A DNA stretch of 64,000 bases from Candidatus Zhuqueibacterota bacterium (GTDB lineage Bacteria; Zhuqueibacterota; Zhuqueibacteria; Oceanimicrobiales; Oceanimicrobiaceae). Location of the stretch: the NCBI GenBank assembly GCA_029261995.1, contig JAJDAF010000064.1, positions 62,001-126,000 of the forward strand, read 5' to 3'. Positions within the stretch are counted from its first letter, which is position 1. Each line of letters begins with the position of its first letter. Shown here one piece after another: positions 24,578 through 32,772 of the stretch. Under the pieces are notes generated by a model. The model made no database searches, was not told where the DNA came from, and worked only from the letters and a program-made list of their open reading frames with translations. A program made the translations under genes and the position numbers.

Positions 24578-25057
24578 AGGGGAATCGCTCCTTGGCTATG
24601 GTATTATGTGCGACTTTGATTGGTTTGACGATTTGATTTGTCTTGGGAGTAGAGGAGGTGAGCTCGAGTGTGGTTATATTTGTTTTCATAAAAAGTACAA
24701 ATCAAAACATTAGATGCAAGCATTTTTTGAAAATAGGTGGAGGTTTCGCGGACTTTGCTTGCATTCAAATCACGAAGATTCTATTTTGAGCCTCCATCGG
24801 AATAGAAACTTCGAGGGGATGTATTATTTGTGTTTGCGGGTTCGGGCAATCCGGACCTTTCCTCAGGCTAAAAGGAAACTTCAATTTCCTTCAAAACATG
24901 ACGAAGCGCCAGTTGTCCTGGTAACACAGCAGGCACGGCGTACCTCTAGGGCTCCGGGGTCTATGGCTTCCGTTCGGCAAGCTCAATTGCTAAATGGCAG
25001 CGTGGGCTTCCGTAGCAGAGTTCGTGTCGTATCGGTCCTAAACTCAAGGTGAGCGCG
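24578..25057. other. Divergent intergenic stretch
   Basis: Separates the minus-strand methyltransferase from the plus-strand lipoproteins and so must hold both promoters. I see no RNA gene, repeat or supported small gene. AAGGTGAGCGCG at its end is the ribosome binding site of the next gene. Confidence 0.55.
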
Positions 25058-26617
25058 ATGAAGCATTCATCCTTATTTATGAGTAAAAGCGTTCGGCAAA
25101 CGTGCTGGCTCACAATCGGTGTGGTTTTGATGTACGGTTGCCGGGACCAGCCGACGCAATCGACCTCCCTGGCAACCCAGGTAGAGATTGTCGGCACAGC
25201 ATCGTCAATACGAGCGGGAGAGCAGATGCAGCTACAAGCCCTGGCCACGGACGAAAGTGGGCTGTCCAGCGAAGTGACTGATGCGGCAACCTGGACAGTG
25301 TCACCGGGATTGGCCGGCTCTATCACAACTGGTGGGGTGTTTCAGGCCTTTAGCGGTCAAGTTGGCGACGAGAAGATCGAAGTGGCCTACCAGGGACAGA
25401 CAGCTTCCGCAATGACTACCGTTGAGCAGGGCGCTGCTATTCTGACGCTCTATCCCGTCATGGTGCATATGGTTGCCGGAGAAGCGCTACAACTGAGGGC
25501 GGTCGCGAATTTTTTCTCCCCTGGCACCTCGCCGCGGGTGGAGTTTCTGAGAGACGAGGTCACCTGGACGGTTTCATCCGGCGCGGTGAATATGAGTGCA
25601 GACCGGGATGGTCGCTTGCAGATGCAAGCAGGAATTGCGCAACCCGACACACTTGCATCGAATCCGAGAATAGACCAGCACGGTCTTTTGTTGACTGAGT
25701 CAGGAATTACACAGTCCGAAATACTGAAGGTGACCGGTCAGTTTCATGGCCTGACCGGCACGAGTGAAGTTATCGTCGACCCAGTTGACACATTGCCTTT
25801 TGACCTGGTTGCCGTTCCCGGCGGCAGTTTCACGATGGGAGACGATAACTCGGGTCATGCGAACGAGCAGCCGGCACACACTGTTGTGCTCGATGATTTC
25901 GAGATAGGTCGCTTTGAAGTCACAAACAGCGAATACGTCTTGTTCCTGCGCCGGGCGCTGGCTCGAGGCCACGTCTTTTATGACAGCGAGTTTTTCATGG
26001 CTAATGTCGGACCATATCGCGGCTTTCCTTTGTTGAGCTACGATGACGGTGTTCCGTTTATCAGTTTCGTGGAAGATATGGTGGTCTCACGACAGCACAA
26101 GGACCACCCGGTCACCAAGCTCACCTGGTTTGGCGCCGCCATGTTTTGCGATTATTACGGACTGAGATTGCCGACCGAGGCCGAATGGGAAAGAGTGGCG
26201 CGTGCGGATCAGGGGCTGGAGTTTGGCACTGAGGACGGTGGGTTGACCCACGATCTTGCCAATTTTGCCGGCGTTGAAGGAGTCGATCAGTTTTCCGACG
26301 TCGCGCCCGTAGGTTCGTTTCCCGCCAATCCGCTTGGTGTTCACGACCTGGCTGGCAATGTTCTCGAGTTCGTTTTTGACCAGTACGCTGCTGATTTTTA
26401 CGCCACCAGTCCGTCGGCCAATCCGATTGGGCCTGGCCCGGCCGAGGTTGCAGCCAGTTTGTTTTTCACCACGGCCGCGCGCGGTGGTTCTACATTATCA
26501 CAGGCCGATGATTGCCGTGCCGCGCGCCGGCACGCAGTCGCCAGCTCCAATCCGAACAACCCTGACCCGGCAGCTTTTTTTGCTTTCAGCAGATTTGGAT
26601 TTCGGGTTGCCAGGTAA
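25058..26617 (+). CDS. Lipoprotein with Ig-like region and formylglycine-enzyme-like (FGE-sulfatase) domain, paralogue 1
   Basis: The 519-aa product is started at 25058 after AAGGTGAG. It has a lipoprotein leader ending LMYGC. Residues about 45-240 are Ig/Big-like strands repeated twice (EVTDAATWTVSPGLAGSITT and a second copy with EVTWTVSSGAV). The FGE-sulfatase domain runs from about 247 (AVPGGSFTMGDD, EQPAHTVVLDDFEIG, FEVTNSEY, LRLPTEAEWE, LGVHDLAGNV) to the end (FGFRVAR). Only the second position of the Cys pair used by true formylglycine-generating enzymes is present (GGSTLSQADDCRAARR), so it is probably not an FGE. FGE-like lipoproteins GldJ and GldK serve in type IX secretion; that is a family parallel, not proof. 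It heads a three-lipoprotein run. Confidence 0.85.
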   Translation: MKHSSLFMSKSVRQTCWLTIGVVLMYGCRDQPTQSTSLATQVEIVGTASSIRAGEQMQLQALATDESGLSSEVTDAATWTVSPGLAGSITTGGVFQAFSGQVGDEKIEVAYQGQTASAMTTVEQGAAILTLYPVMVHMVAGEALQLRAVANFFSPGTSPRVEFLRDEVTWTVSSGAVNMSADRDGRLQMQAGIAQPDTLASNPRIDQHGLLLTESGITQSEILKVTGQFHGLTGTSEVIVDPVDTLPFDLVAVPGGSFTMGDDNSGHANEQPAHTVVLDDFEIGRFEVTNSEYVLFLRRALARGHVFYDSEFFMANVGPYRGFPLLSYDDGVPFISFVEDMVVSRQHKDHPVTKLTWFGAAMFCDYYGLRLPTEAEWERVARADQGLEFGTEDGGLTHDLANFAGVEGVDQFSDVAPVGSFPANPLGVHDLAGNVLEFVFDQYAADFYATSPSANPIGPGPAEVAASLFFTTAARGGSTLSQADDCRAARRHAVASSNPNNPDPAAFFAFSRFGFRVAR

Positions 26618-26693
26618 GCTGGCCAGGTTGTCTACGCAAATAGAATTCAGATTCTTGGGATGTCCAGGATACAACTAATTTGAAGGTGAAAAA

Positions 26694-27548
26694 ATGAAGA
26701 TGATGATTCAAGGCGGTCTTTTGGCCGTGACACTGGCAATGTTGACATTTCAGGCATGCACGTCAAATCCGGTTGGCGATGACGGCATTGGCAGCGGTCG
26801 CCGGACCATCACCGGCGCCGTACAACTGGACAGCAAGGACCAGCCTGAAAGTGTCTTTGTCTGGCTGGAGGCATTTGGCGTCGGGGTTTACACCGATACC
26901 AAAGGTGAGTTTACTCTGACCATCCCCGCAAGCGGAGCGGATGACGTTGCTGGTGTCTTCAAACTTTATTTCTTTGTCGCCAACTACATGCTGGATTTTG
27001 AAGAGGTCTCGGTGCGGAACGGTGAATTCATTTTCAACCAGGCATCTTTGGATTCAAAGGGCCGGTTGCGCGTTCCGAAGCGGCTGGAGCAGTTTCTCAT
27101 CATCACTTCAGATGTCGAGCCGCCTTCGATTCGCTTTGGCAGCATCGATAACATCGAGGTCAGTCTTGAGTTGAAGACGAATAGCTTGGTCGCTGACTCC
27201 GCCACCGTGGTCTTTCCAAAAACCACGGCAGGCTTACTTGGCCCTATCTTCTTTCAGAACACGGAAACCCAAGAAGTCTTTATTATTGAAACGCTACCCG
27301 TTGAAACCCAGGAAAAGGTGATCGTAGGTGGCAGCCCTGTGACACGCTCGGCCAGCCTGACCTTCAATGCCTTGAATTTGCCCGCGGCCAACTATGTCGT
27401 GATTCCGTTCATGCTGGTGCGTCATCAGGAAATTCCAGCCGAGCTGCTGCAGAGCATCGGCTCAAACCTCCAGGATTTAACACCGAATTACCTACGCCTG
27501 CCGTTTGCCCGCCAGGGTGGTCATATTACAGTGACGCCTGCTGGCTGA
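26694..27548 (+). CDS. Lipoprotein with carboxypeptidase-regulatory-like domain
   Basis: The 284-aa product has a leader MKMMIQGGLLAVTLAMLTFQAC (lipobox FQAC). Residues about 38-100 read ITGAVQLDSKDQPESVFVWL then YTDTKGEFTLTIP, the pattern of a carboxypeptidase-regulatory/DUF4480-type Ig fold often found on surface lipoproteins. The following 180 residues, beta-rich with VSLELKTNSLVADSATVVF, are unrecognised. It lies between two paralogous FGE-domain lipoproteins on the same strand (76 and 59 bases away), so the three may form one operon with a shared surface function. GAAGGTGAAAA upstream gives a fair ribosome site. No catalytic motif is apparent. Confidence 0.7.
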   Translation: MKMMIQGGLLAVTLAMLTFQACTSNPVGDDGIGSGRRTITGAVQLDSKDQPESVFVWLEAFGVGVYTDTKGEFTLTIPASGADDVAGVFKLYFFVANYMLDFEEVSVRNGEFIFNQASLDSKGRLRVPKRLEQFLIITSDVEPPSIRFGSIDNIEVSLELKTNSLVADSATVVFPKTTAGLLGPIFFQNTETQEVFIIETLPVETQEKVIVGGSPVTRSASLTFNALNLPAANYVVIPFMLVRHQEIPAELLQSIGSNLQDLTPNYLRLPFARQGGHITVTPAG

Positions 27549-27607
27549 AACGCAGATCTTCGCACTGGGATTTTAAATAACTTTTAGATAAATTTTCGGA
27601 GCCTCAA

Positions 27608-29095
27608 ATGATCTTTCTTCATCTGACAAAGAAGTTGCGTTTTTTCCATTGTTCGCTGCTGGTGGTGCTTGCGGTTACTGCATGCCGTGATAACCCTGCC
27701 AGACCCGAAGAGTCTGTGCAGGATTTTCAAATCGACGCAGATACTTTTTCGACCTATTCGAGCGCTGCCATCCAATTGCGGGCGGTGGTTACCAACTCTG
27801 ATGGCAGTGAGAAGGAAGTGACCAGCGAGACTATCTGGACTATTTCACCGGGTACCAGCGCCCTGATAAACCAGGCCGGCCGGGTGAGCACGGTGAATAA
27901 CCTGACAGGTGTTGAGACGGTGACAGCAGAGTATCAATCGAAATCCGTCTCCGTGCAAGTCGAAGTTACGCGCCGGGCGGATATCCTTGGATTGTGGCCC
28001 GTAGTGACGAATATTCAAGCTGGTGAAGCGTTGCAGTTCCGCTGCGCCGCGACGTTTCAGGACGACCAGGAGGCTTGGGTGACGGATGATGTCAGTTGGT
28101 CGATTGCACCGGGGCTGGCTGCCTCTATCGACCAACATGGCCGGCTGACCAGCCAGGCAGGCGCCGCGGGTGTGGAAACGGTCACAGTCAGCTATCACGG
28201 CTGGAGCGCGGAGAGTGAAGTGGAGGTTCAGGCAGCCCATCAAAACCGATTTGAGATGGCTAGGATTCCCGCTGGTCCGTTTACCATGGGCTCGGATTCT
28301 GGCGAAGCGGATGAGTCGCCGGCACATGAAGTTGATGTCGATGCCTTTGAGATCGGCAAGTTCGAGATAACCAACGTTCAGTATGCGGAATTCCTGACCC
28401 TGGCCTTGCAGCGCGGCCACATTCGCTACAACGGCCACCTGGTTTCGAAAAATACGCCACCGTTCCGGCATGTCATGTTCACCAAGATTCCGGACTTTGA
28501 TCGGGTTGAGCAATTCCTGCAGCATGTGCCAGGCGATGGCACAGACCCAGGCGAGTTTGTCTCCACGCCAGGATTTGAGAACCATCCAGTCCTGTTTCAA
28601 ACCTGGTATGGCGCTCACGCTTTTGCTGAGTTTTATGGCCTCAAATTGCCGTCAGAGGCGGAGTGGGAGAAAGCGGCGCGTGGCGGGCTCCAACTGGAGT
28701 ACGCAACAGCAGATGGCAGCATCAGCCATGATTTGGCCAACATCGCCGGCACAGGCGGCAGGGATAGCTTTGCGGAAGTGGCTCCCGTGGGATTGTTTCC
28801 GCCCAACGCTTATGGCGTCCACGACCTGTCCGGCAATGTTCGGGAGTTCGTTCGAGACTTCTATGCCAATGATTTTTATGCACGCAGCCCTGCGGACAAT
28901 CCGTTCGGACCCCACGATATCCTGGATATCTTTGGGCGGCGCATACGGGCTGACTGGTTGCTGAGAGGGGGGAGCTGGCGGGAAGGGCCATCCGCGTCGC
29001 GTTGTGCCAACCGAATCCTGCTGGTGGAACCACACGATAACGTCGTGGTCACGGCATGGGATGGTTTCCGGGTTGCACGGGACCTTGCGAACTGA
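27608..29095 (+). CDS. Lipoprotein with Ig-like region and FGE-sulfatase domain, paralogue 2
   Basis: The 495-aa product mirrors the gene at 25058: leader ending VLAVTAC, two Ig/Big-like units (about 40-210, each with a WTISPG or WSIAPG core) and an FGE-sulfatase domain from about 216 (ARIPAGPFTMGSDSGEADES then PAHEVDVDAFEIGKFEITN), continuing KLPSEAEWEKAARGG, GVHDLSGNVREFV, RGGSW and ending DGFRVARDL. The Cys pair of true FGE is again reduced to one (SRCANR). With its sister and the lipoprotein between them it forms a duplicated, divergent pair. A structural or assembly role like GldJ/GldK is possible. The start at ATG 27608 follows TTTTCGGAGCCTCAA, a usable ribosome site. Confidence 0.85.
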   Translation: MIFLHLTKKLRFFHCSLLVVLAVTACRDNPARPEESVQDFQIDADTFSTYSSAAIQLRAVVTNSDGSEKEVTSETIWTISPGTSALINQAGRVSTVNNLTGVETVTAEYQSKSVSVQVEVTRRADILGLWPVVTNIQAGEALQFRCAATFQDDQEAWVTDDVSWSIAPGLAASIDQHGRLTSQAGAAGVETVTVSYHGWSAESEVEVQAAHQNRFEMARIPAGPFTMGSDSGEADESPAHEVDVDAFEIGKFEITNVQYAEFLTLALQRGHIRYNGHLVSKNTPPFRHVMFTKIPDFDRVEQFLQHVPGDGTDPGEFVSTPGFENHPVLFQTWYGAHAFAEFYGLKLPSEAEWEKAARGGLQLEYATADGSISHDLANIAGTGGRDSFAEVAPVGLFPPNAYGVHDLSGNVREFVRDFYANDFYARSPADNPFGPHDILDIFGRRIRADWLLRGGSWREGPSASRCANRILLVEPHDNVVVTAWDGFRVARDLAN

Positions 29096-29261
29096 ACAAC
29101 AACCGCACCGAGCACGCAAGATAGGACAATGACGCCAGCCTGCCTGTCAAAGGCGCTCACTTTGATGCTATGGAAAAGGAGGCGTTTGGTTCTTGGGGGG
29201 GGGCAGAAACGCAGTGAACCATCAGCGTTGCAAGCGCCAACCCTCGGGCAAGCAAAAGGAA

Positions 29262-29635
29262 TGGTGGAGACGGCGGGAATCGAACCCGCGTCCGAAGGAC
29301 AGTCACCAAGAACATCTACATGCTTAGTCTATTGATTAGATCTCGCCACTAAAGGTTCAACAAACAAGACCTGTAGCGACCAACTCGAAGAAATTCGTCT
29401 AACCGCCTCGAGCAAACGGTGAGATATAGCCACAATTGTCGACGTTTTATCCAAGCTCTGTGGCGAAGCCTAAACAAAACGGGTCGCGCTAAATTAAGAA
29501 ATTAACTTAGGCAGCCAATGCATACGCATAATTATCTGCGTTTAGTTGTGTTTTCCAGTTGTTTAACGAGGACCCAGAATAACCTCGGCATGCAATCCTT
29601 AGCTTCTCGACCCCCGTCGAAGCCATGTCGTCCCC
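29262..29635 (-). ncRNA. ssrA: tmRNA (transfer-messenger RNA)
   Basis: The minus strand opens GGGGACGACATGGCTTCGAC, pairs with CGTCTCC at the other end and finishes with GGTTCGAATCCCGCC-like arm sequence and CCA encoded at 29262. The tag frame (29507-29539) reads ADNYAYALAA and then TAA, the -ALAA degron end typical of ssrA tags; its first codon GCA is the presumed resume codon. Total length is 374 bases. tmRNA rescues stalled ribosomes and marks the incomplete peptide for proteolysis. A possible promoter, TTGACT with an 18-base spacer and TAATTG, lies upstream. The acceptor helix and tag make this one of the firmest calls in the window. Confidence 0.95.
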
Positions 29636-29649
29636 AGAGTGAAGCGTAG

Positions 29650-29679
29650 CAATTAGCAAATTTTTCTTGTGAAAGTCAA
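29650..29679 (-). promoter_or_regulatory. Possible tmRNA promoter
   Basis: On the minus strand TTGACT (29674-29679) and TAATTG (29650-29655) are 18 bases apart, just upstream of the tmRNA 5' end. The -10 match is weak and RNase P trims the end, so the initiation site is not fixed. Confidence 0.35.
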
Positions 29680-29793
29680 CGTTTTTCGTTCCACTCATCC
29701 GTCAATCCAACCATCGAAACCTTCACCAGCACCTTTCACTATCTTTTTCGAAACAAATCGAAAAACTGCCGCGTAGTAAGGACAGATTTCCTG

Positions 29794-29805
29794 TTACAAG
29801 TGTAA
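29794..29805. promoter_or_regulatory. Palindromic operator of the BlaI-like repressor
   Basis: TTACAAGTGTAA is a perfect 12-base dyad about 40 bases before the repressor gene. MecI/BlaI operators carry the same TACA-xx-TGTA core, so autoregulation of this pair is likely. Confidence 0.65.
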
Positions 29806-29845
29806 TAACCAGCCTACATCAGTAAACTACTCACAAGGATTGACC

Positions 29846-30235
29846 ATGAAGAAGTGCAAGAACTTGCCGGAGTTGTCGCGATCCGAGCTTGACATTATGA
29901 AAATTGTGTGGAAGCACGGTCGCAGTAGCGCACGTGAGGTGCACGATAGAGTGGCGGCTGTCTACAACTGGGCCTACTCGACCACGAAGACCATCATGGA
30001 CCGCATGGTGCGGAAAGGCCACTTGGGTCGCGAAAATTTTCATGGTGTGTTTCTCTACAAAGCGCTCATCAGCAAACCGGCAGGCCTGGCAAGTTATGTT
30101 CGCAATTTTGCGGACCACGTCCTGGAGATGGATTACGGTTCGGTGGTTTCGTTGTTTGCAAGAAGTCAGGCCTTGACTCCTGGAGAAATCGAAGAATTAA
30201 GCGATCTGCTTCAGGACGAAAGCAAAGATCACTAA
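29846..30235 (+). CDS. BlaI/MecI-family transcriptional repressor
   Basis: The 129-aa product is started at the ATG at 29846 after AAGGATTGACC; an in-frame TTG six bases earlier is less likely. The winged-helix domain (1-80) has the family pattern LSRSELDIMKIVWKHGRSSA and VYNWAYSTTKTIMDRMVRKG; the C-terminal helices (about 85-125) hold SVVSLFARSQALTPGEIEEL, the dimerisation region in which BlaI proteins are cleaved by their BlaR1 partner. It is followed after 16 bases by an M56 metallopeptidase of the BlaR1 family, so the two form a sensor-repressor pair. A TTACAAGTGTAA dyad upstream fits the operator. No beta-lactamase gene is adjacent, so the controlled genes are probably other than resistance. 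Confidence 0.9.
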   Translation: MKKCKNLPELSRSELDIMKIVWKHGRSSAREVHDRVAAVYNWAYSTTKTIMDRMVRKGHLGRENFHGVFLYKALISKPAGLASYVRNFADHVLEMDYGSVVSLFARSQALTPGEIEELSDLLQDESKDH

Positions 30236-30251
30236 CGACTGGGAAGAACCA

Positions 30252-32186
30252 ATGTTGGCACCGTTCATGAGTCTGCTCGAAGGCATCAGTTCAGCATTCC
30301 TGGCTTTCATGGCAGAAGAAGTACTTTATTCTTCCATCCTGTTTGTTATTGTACTCATCCTGAACCGACTTCTACGCAAGCAATCCCTCCATTTGCAATA
30401 TGGCTTGTTGGTGTTCGTTTTCCTGCGCCTGCTCTTGCCGCCCGGGTTTGCCATCGACTTCAGCGCACGTTCTCTGTTGAGTGAAATCGAGCTGCCGCAA
30501 ATCGTTCATTCGACCAGTGGTCAGTCTGCACTGACGAACGACGCTGCGATAGTGGTAACAGGGCAAGGCACGTCACCGTGGCGCCAGGCTAACTCAAGTC
30601 TGGCCTTGTCGCCTGAAGTCGAGCCTGATGAGTCTTCCCCGGCATTCAGCTATTTTGCGGTATCTGTATTCCTGGTCTGGCTTGTCGGAGTTGCCGCGCT
30701 TGCTGTGACTATCGTGCGGAGATATGCTTTCTACAAGCGGGTTGTGAGTCGCGCAAGGATGGTCACGGAATCCCGGGTCCTAAAGGTCACCGCGCTTTGG
30801 CGGACCCGTTTTGAGATCAAGCGTCCCGTGCGAGTGGTAGCATCGGACCATTGTTTGTCGCCGTTCACCATCGGCATTTTCCGGCCCATCGTTTATCTGC
30901 CGCTGACGATGCTTACCAAGTCTTCCGACGAGACCCTCGAATCGGTTGTCGCACATGAGCTGGCGCATGTCCGCAATTTCGATGACTTCTGGATAAAGCT
31001 TCAGAATATCGTGCAGCTTGTGTATTTCTTCCATCCTGTGGTCTGGCTTGCCAACAGCAGACTCAATGAGATTCGTGAACGAGTTTGCGATGAGCAGGTC
31101 TTGTCTTGCGGCAAGATCACTCCGCGAACGTATGGCAGCAGCATGCTGGCCGTGCTCAAGTTAAACCTGCTGGGTCCGGAGGGCGTGGATATTCTCCCCG
31201 GTTTCGGCAACCATAAGAAAAAATTCAGCTTGCGCATCCGAGAGATTTCTGGAGTTCATCGCGCCGGAAAACCAAACTGGCTGCTAAATGGCATTGCACT
31301 GACTGCATTCGCTGTGCTGGTCTTGCCCATGGCGCAGAGTTCCGGCGGTCTCTTCAACGGCGCCGAGCCCGGCGATATCATCCGGTTAACTCGCATGAGA
31401 AACGGAGACGGCGCTTTGAAGGTTTCCGCCGCCGGTGCAGGTTCGAAGTTTGAAAAAATCTCCGATGGCAAACGCTATGAGTTGTTCTGTCAAACCAGAC
31501 TTCCGGCCCATCTTTCTGATTTTGAGTACGCCGCCATCGGACTGTACGACTCGACTCCCCGCAAAATTTGGGTCGTCAAGGGTATCAACTCCGCAGGTGA
31601 GCCGGAGTTTTACGTTGACACCGATGGTGACAGTTGTTTCACGGATGAGGAGCCTCTGAAAGTCCGACGCAAGACAGCCAAGTACCACTATGAAGATAGC
31701 CCGGACTGGGTTCTGGCGAAGTATCTGAAATCACGTGCGGATATCGATTACAAGCGTACTCCCGACGCCGATTCGGCTGAGAAGTTAGGCGTCTTTTTGG
31801 TCTACCGCCCGGAGAGTAACTACCTGGAGTTTTACAATATAGAATTCTGGCAGGGCGAAGCGCAGTTTGGCGATCAGGTTTATCCCGTGGCGCTCTACGG
31901 TGGTTTGCACATGTCCTGGTTTCTGCGGGCTACGCTTGACCACGAGTCGGGCGCCAATGCGCGCAATGACCTGCGTGTCGATCTAAACCGCAATGGCGCC
32001 TTTGAGGACGTGGCTGTCTACGACCCTGCGACAAACGAAGTTATTCAGGAGAACCACTGTCCTGGCGAGCCTTTTCAAGTCGATGGAGTGAGTTACCTGG
32101 TTCAGGATATCACGTACGACGGCCACAATGTGCTTTTAAAAGTTGGTAGGGCGGATTCACAGAATATGGTGCGCATGTCGCGCTAA
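30252..32186 (+). CDS. BlaR1-family M56 membrane metallopeptidase with an unusual C-terminal domain
   Basis: The 644-aa product has hydrophobic helices near 15-65 and 133-155 and the zinc-protease motif HELAH at 235-239, followed by FFHPVVWLANSRLNEIRERV then CDEQVL, the M56 signature. A further membrane helix lies near 348-368 (GIALTAFAVLVLPMA). In BlaR1 the part outside the membrane binds beta-lactams; here residues about 375-644 show no penicillin-binding SxxK/KTG set. They carry two calcium-loop-like stretches instead, DTDGDSCFTDEE and DLNRNGAFEDVA. So the sensed signal is probably something else, and calcium or a folded surface ligand is possible. The protease should act on the BlaI-like repressor encoded just before it (16 bases). 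GGGAAG precedes the start. Confidence 0.85.
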   Translation: MLAPFMSLLEGISSAFLAFMAEEVLYSSILFVIVLILNRLLRKQSLHLQYGLLVFVFLRLLLPPGFAIDFSARSLLSEIELPQIVHSTSGQSALTNDAAIVVTGQGTSPWRQANSSLALSPEVEPDESSPAFSYFAVSVFLVWLVGVAALAVTIVRRYAFYKRVVSRARMVTESRVLKVTALWRTRFEIKRPVRVVASDHCLSPFTIGIFRPIVYLPLTMLTKSSDETLESVVAHELAHVRNFDDFWIKLQNIVQLVYFFHPVVWLANSRLNEIRERVCDEQVLSCGKITPRTYGSSMLAVLKLNLLGPEGVDILPGFGNHKKKFSLRIREISGVHRAGKPNWLLNGIALTAFAVLVLPMAQSSGGLFNGAEPGDIIRLTRMRNGDGALKVSAAGAGSKFEKISDGKRYELFCQTRLPAHLSDFEYAAIGLYDSTPRKIWVVKGINSAGEPEFYVDTDGDSCFTDEEPLKVRRKTAKYHYEDSPDWVLAKYLKSRADIDYKRTPDADSAEKLGVFLVYRPESNYLEFYNIEFWQGEAQFGDQVYPVALYGGLHMSWFLRATLDHESGANARNDLRVDLNRNGAFEDVAVYDPATNEVIQENHCPGEPFQVDGVSYLVQDITYDGHNVLLKVGRADSQNMVRMSR

Positions 32187-32190
32187 GCGC

Positions 32191-32670
32191 ATGCTTGATG
32201 AACTTCAGGAATCGTTGATTATACAAATGACACAAGCCAACCACTTCCGGGCATTGGAGCGCATGTACCTGGCGGCTCCTATCAACGAGTTTTTTGCGCC
32301 AACCATTAAGGTTGCAGAGGGAACAGCGGAAATTGCCGTGCCTGTCAAACAGGCTCTTTTCCATGCGGCCGGTGCCGTGCACGGCTCGACCTATTTCAAA
32401 GTGCTGGATGATGCCGCTTTTTTCGCCGCCAATTCCCTGGAGCCGGAGGTCTTTGTTTTGACCACGGCCTTTACAACCTATCTGACCCGACCCGTTTCGT
32501 CAGGAACCATCGCCGCTGTGGGTAAGGTGGTGAGCAGCAACAAAACACAGTTTATTTGCGAGTCCGTGGCCACCGACTCCGACGGCCGCGAGATTGGCCG
32601 GGGCAGCGGCATTTTTGTACGCAGTAAGATTGAGCTTACGAATGCTTTGGGCTACGCGAGCGGGAAATAG
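32191..32670 (+). CDS. PaaI-like hotdog-fold thioesterase
   Basis: The 159-aa product starts at 32191, four bases after the peptidase stop, which suggests coupled translation; an alternative ATG at 32227 also fits the family length. The core reads APINEFFAPTIKVAEGTAEI, then FHAAGAVHGSTYFKVLDDAA, the hotdog helix with a HGS/T-like active-site motif, then TTYLTRPVSSGTIAAVGKVV and SDGREIGRGSGIFVR. Such enzymes hydrolyse acyl-CoA thioesters in the cytoplasm. It may belong to the transcript of the repressor pair by position only. No specific substrate can be given. Confidence 0.8.
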   Translation: MLDELQESLIIQMTQANHFRALERMYLAAPINEFFAPTIKVAEGTAEIAVPVKQALFHAAGAVHGSTYFKVLDDAAFFAANSLEPEVFVLTTAFTTYLTRPVSSGTIAAVGKVVSSNKTQFICESVATDSDGREIGRGSGIFVRSKIELTNALGYASGK

Positions 32671-32772
32671 ACGAATTATACAGCGGACAGGGACGCCATT
32701 TGTTCTACATGATGTGGTCTTGCAGTATTTCTGTGAAAAAGAGAATTGAGATAAGTTTGGAGGTCTGTCCTT

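Noticed and set aside
24714-25052. A 112-aa plus-strand frame before the first FGE lipoprotein
   Set aside because: No ribosome site, low-quality composition, and overlap with the start region of the real gene.
25058-29095. Assigning the FGE-domain proteins as EgtB partners of the EgtD-like enzyme
   Set aside because: They are lipoproteins with Ig regions, lack the DinB iron-binding domain, and lie on the other strand.
29507-29698. A 63-aa minus-strand frame ending NADNYAYALAA
   Set aside because: It is the tmRNA tag region read as an open frame; the RNA gene explains it.
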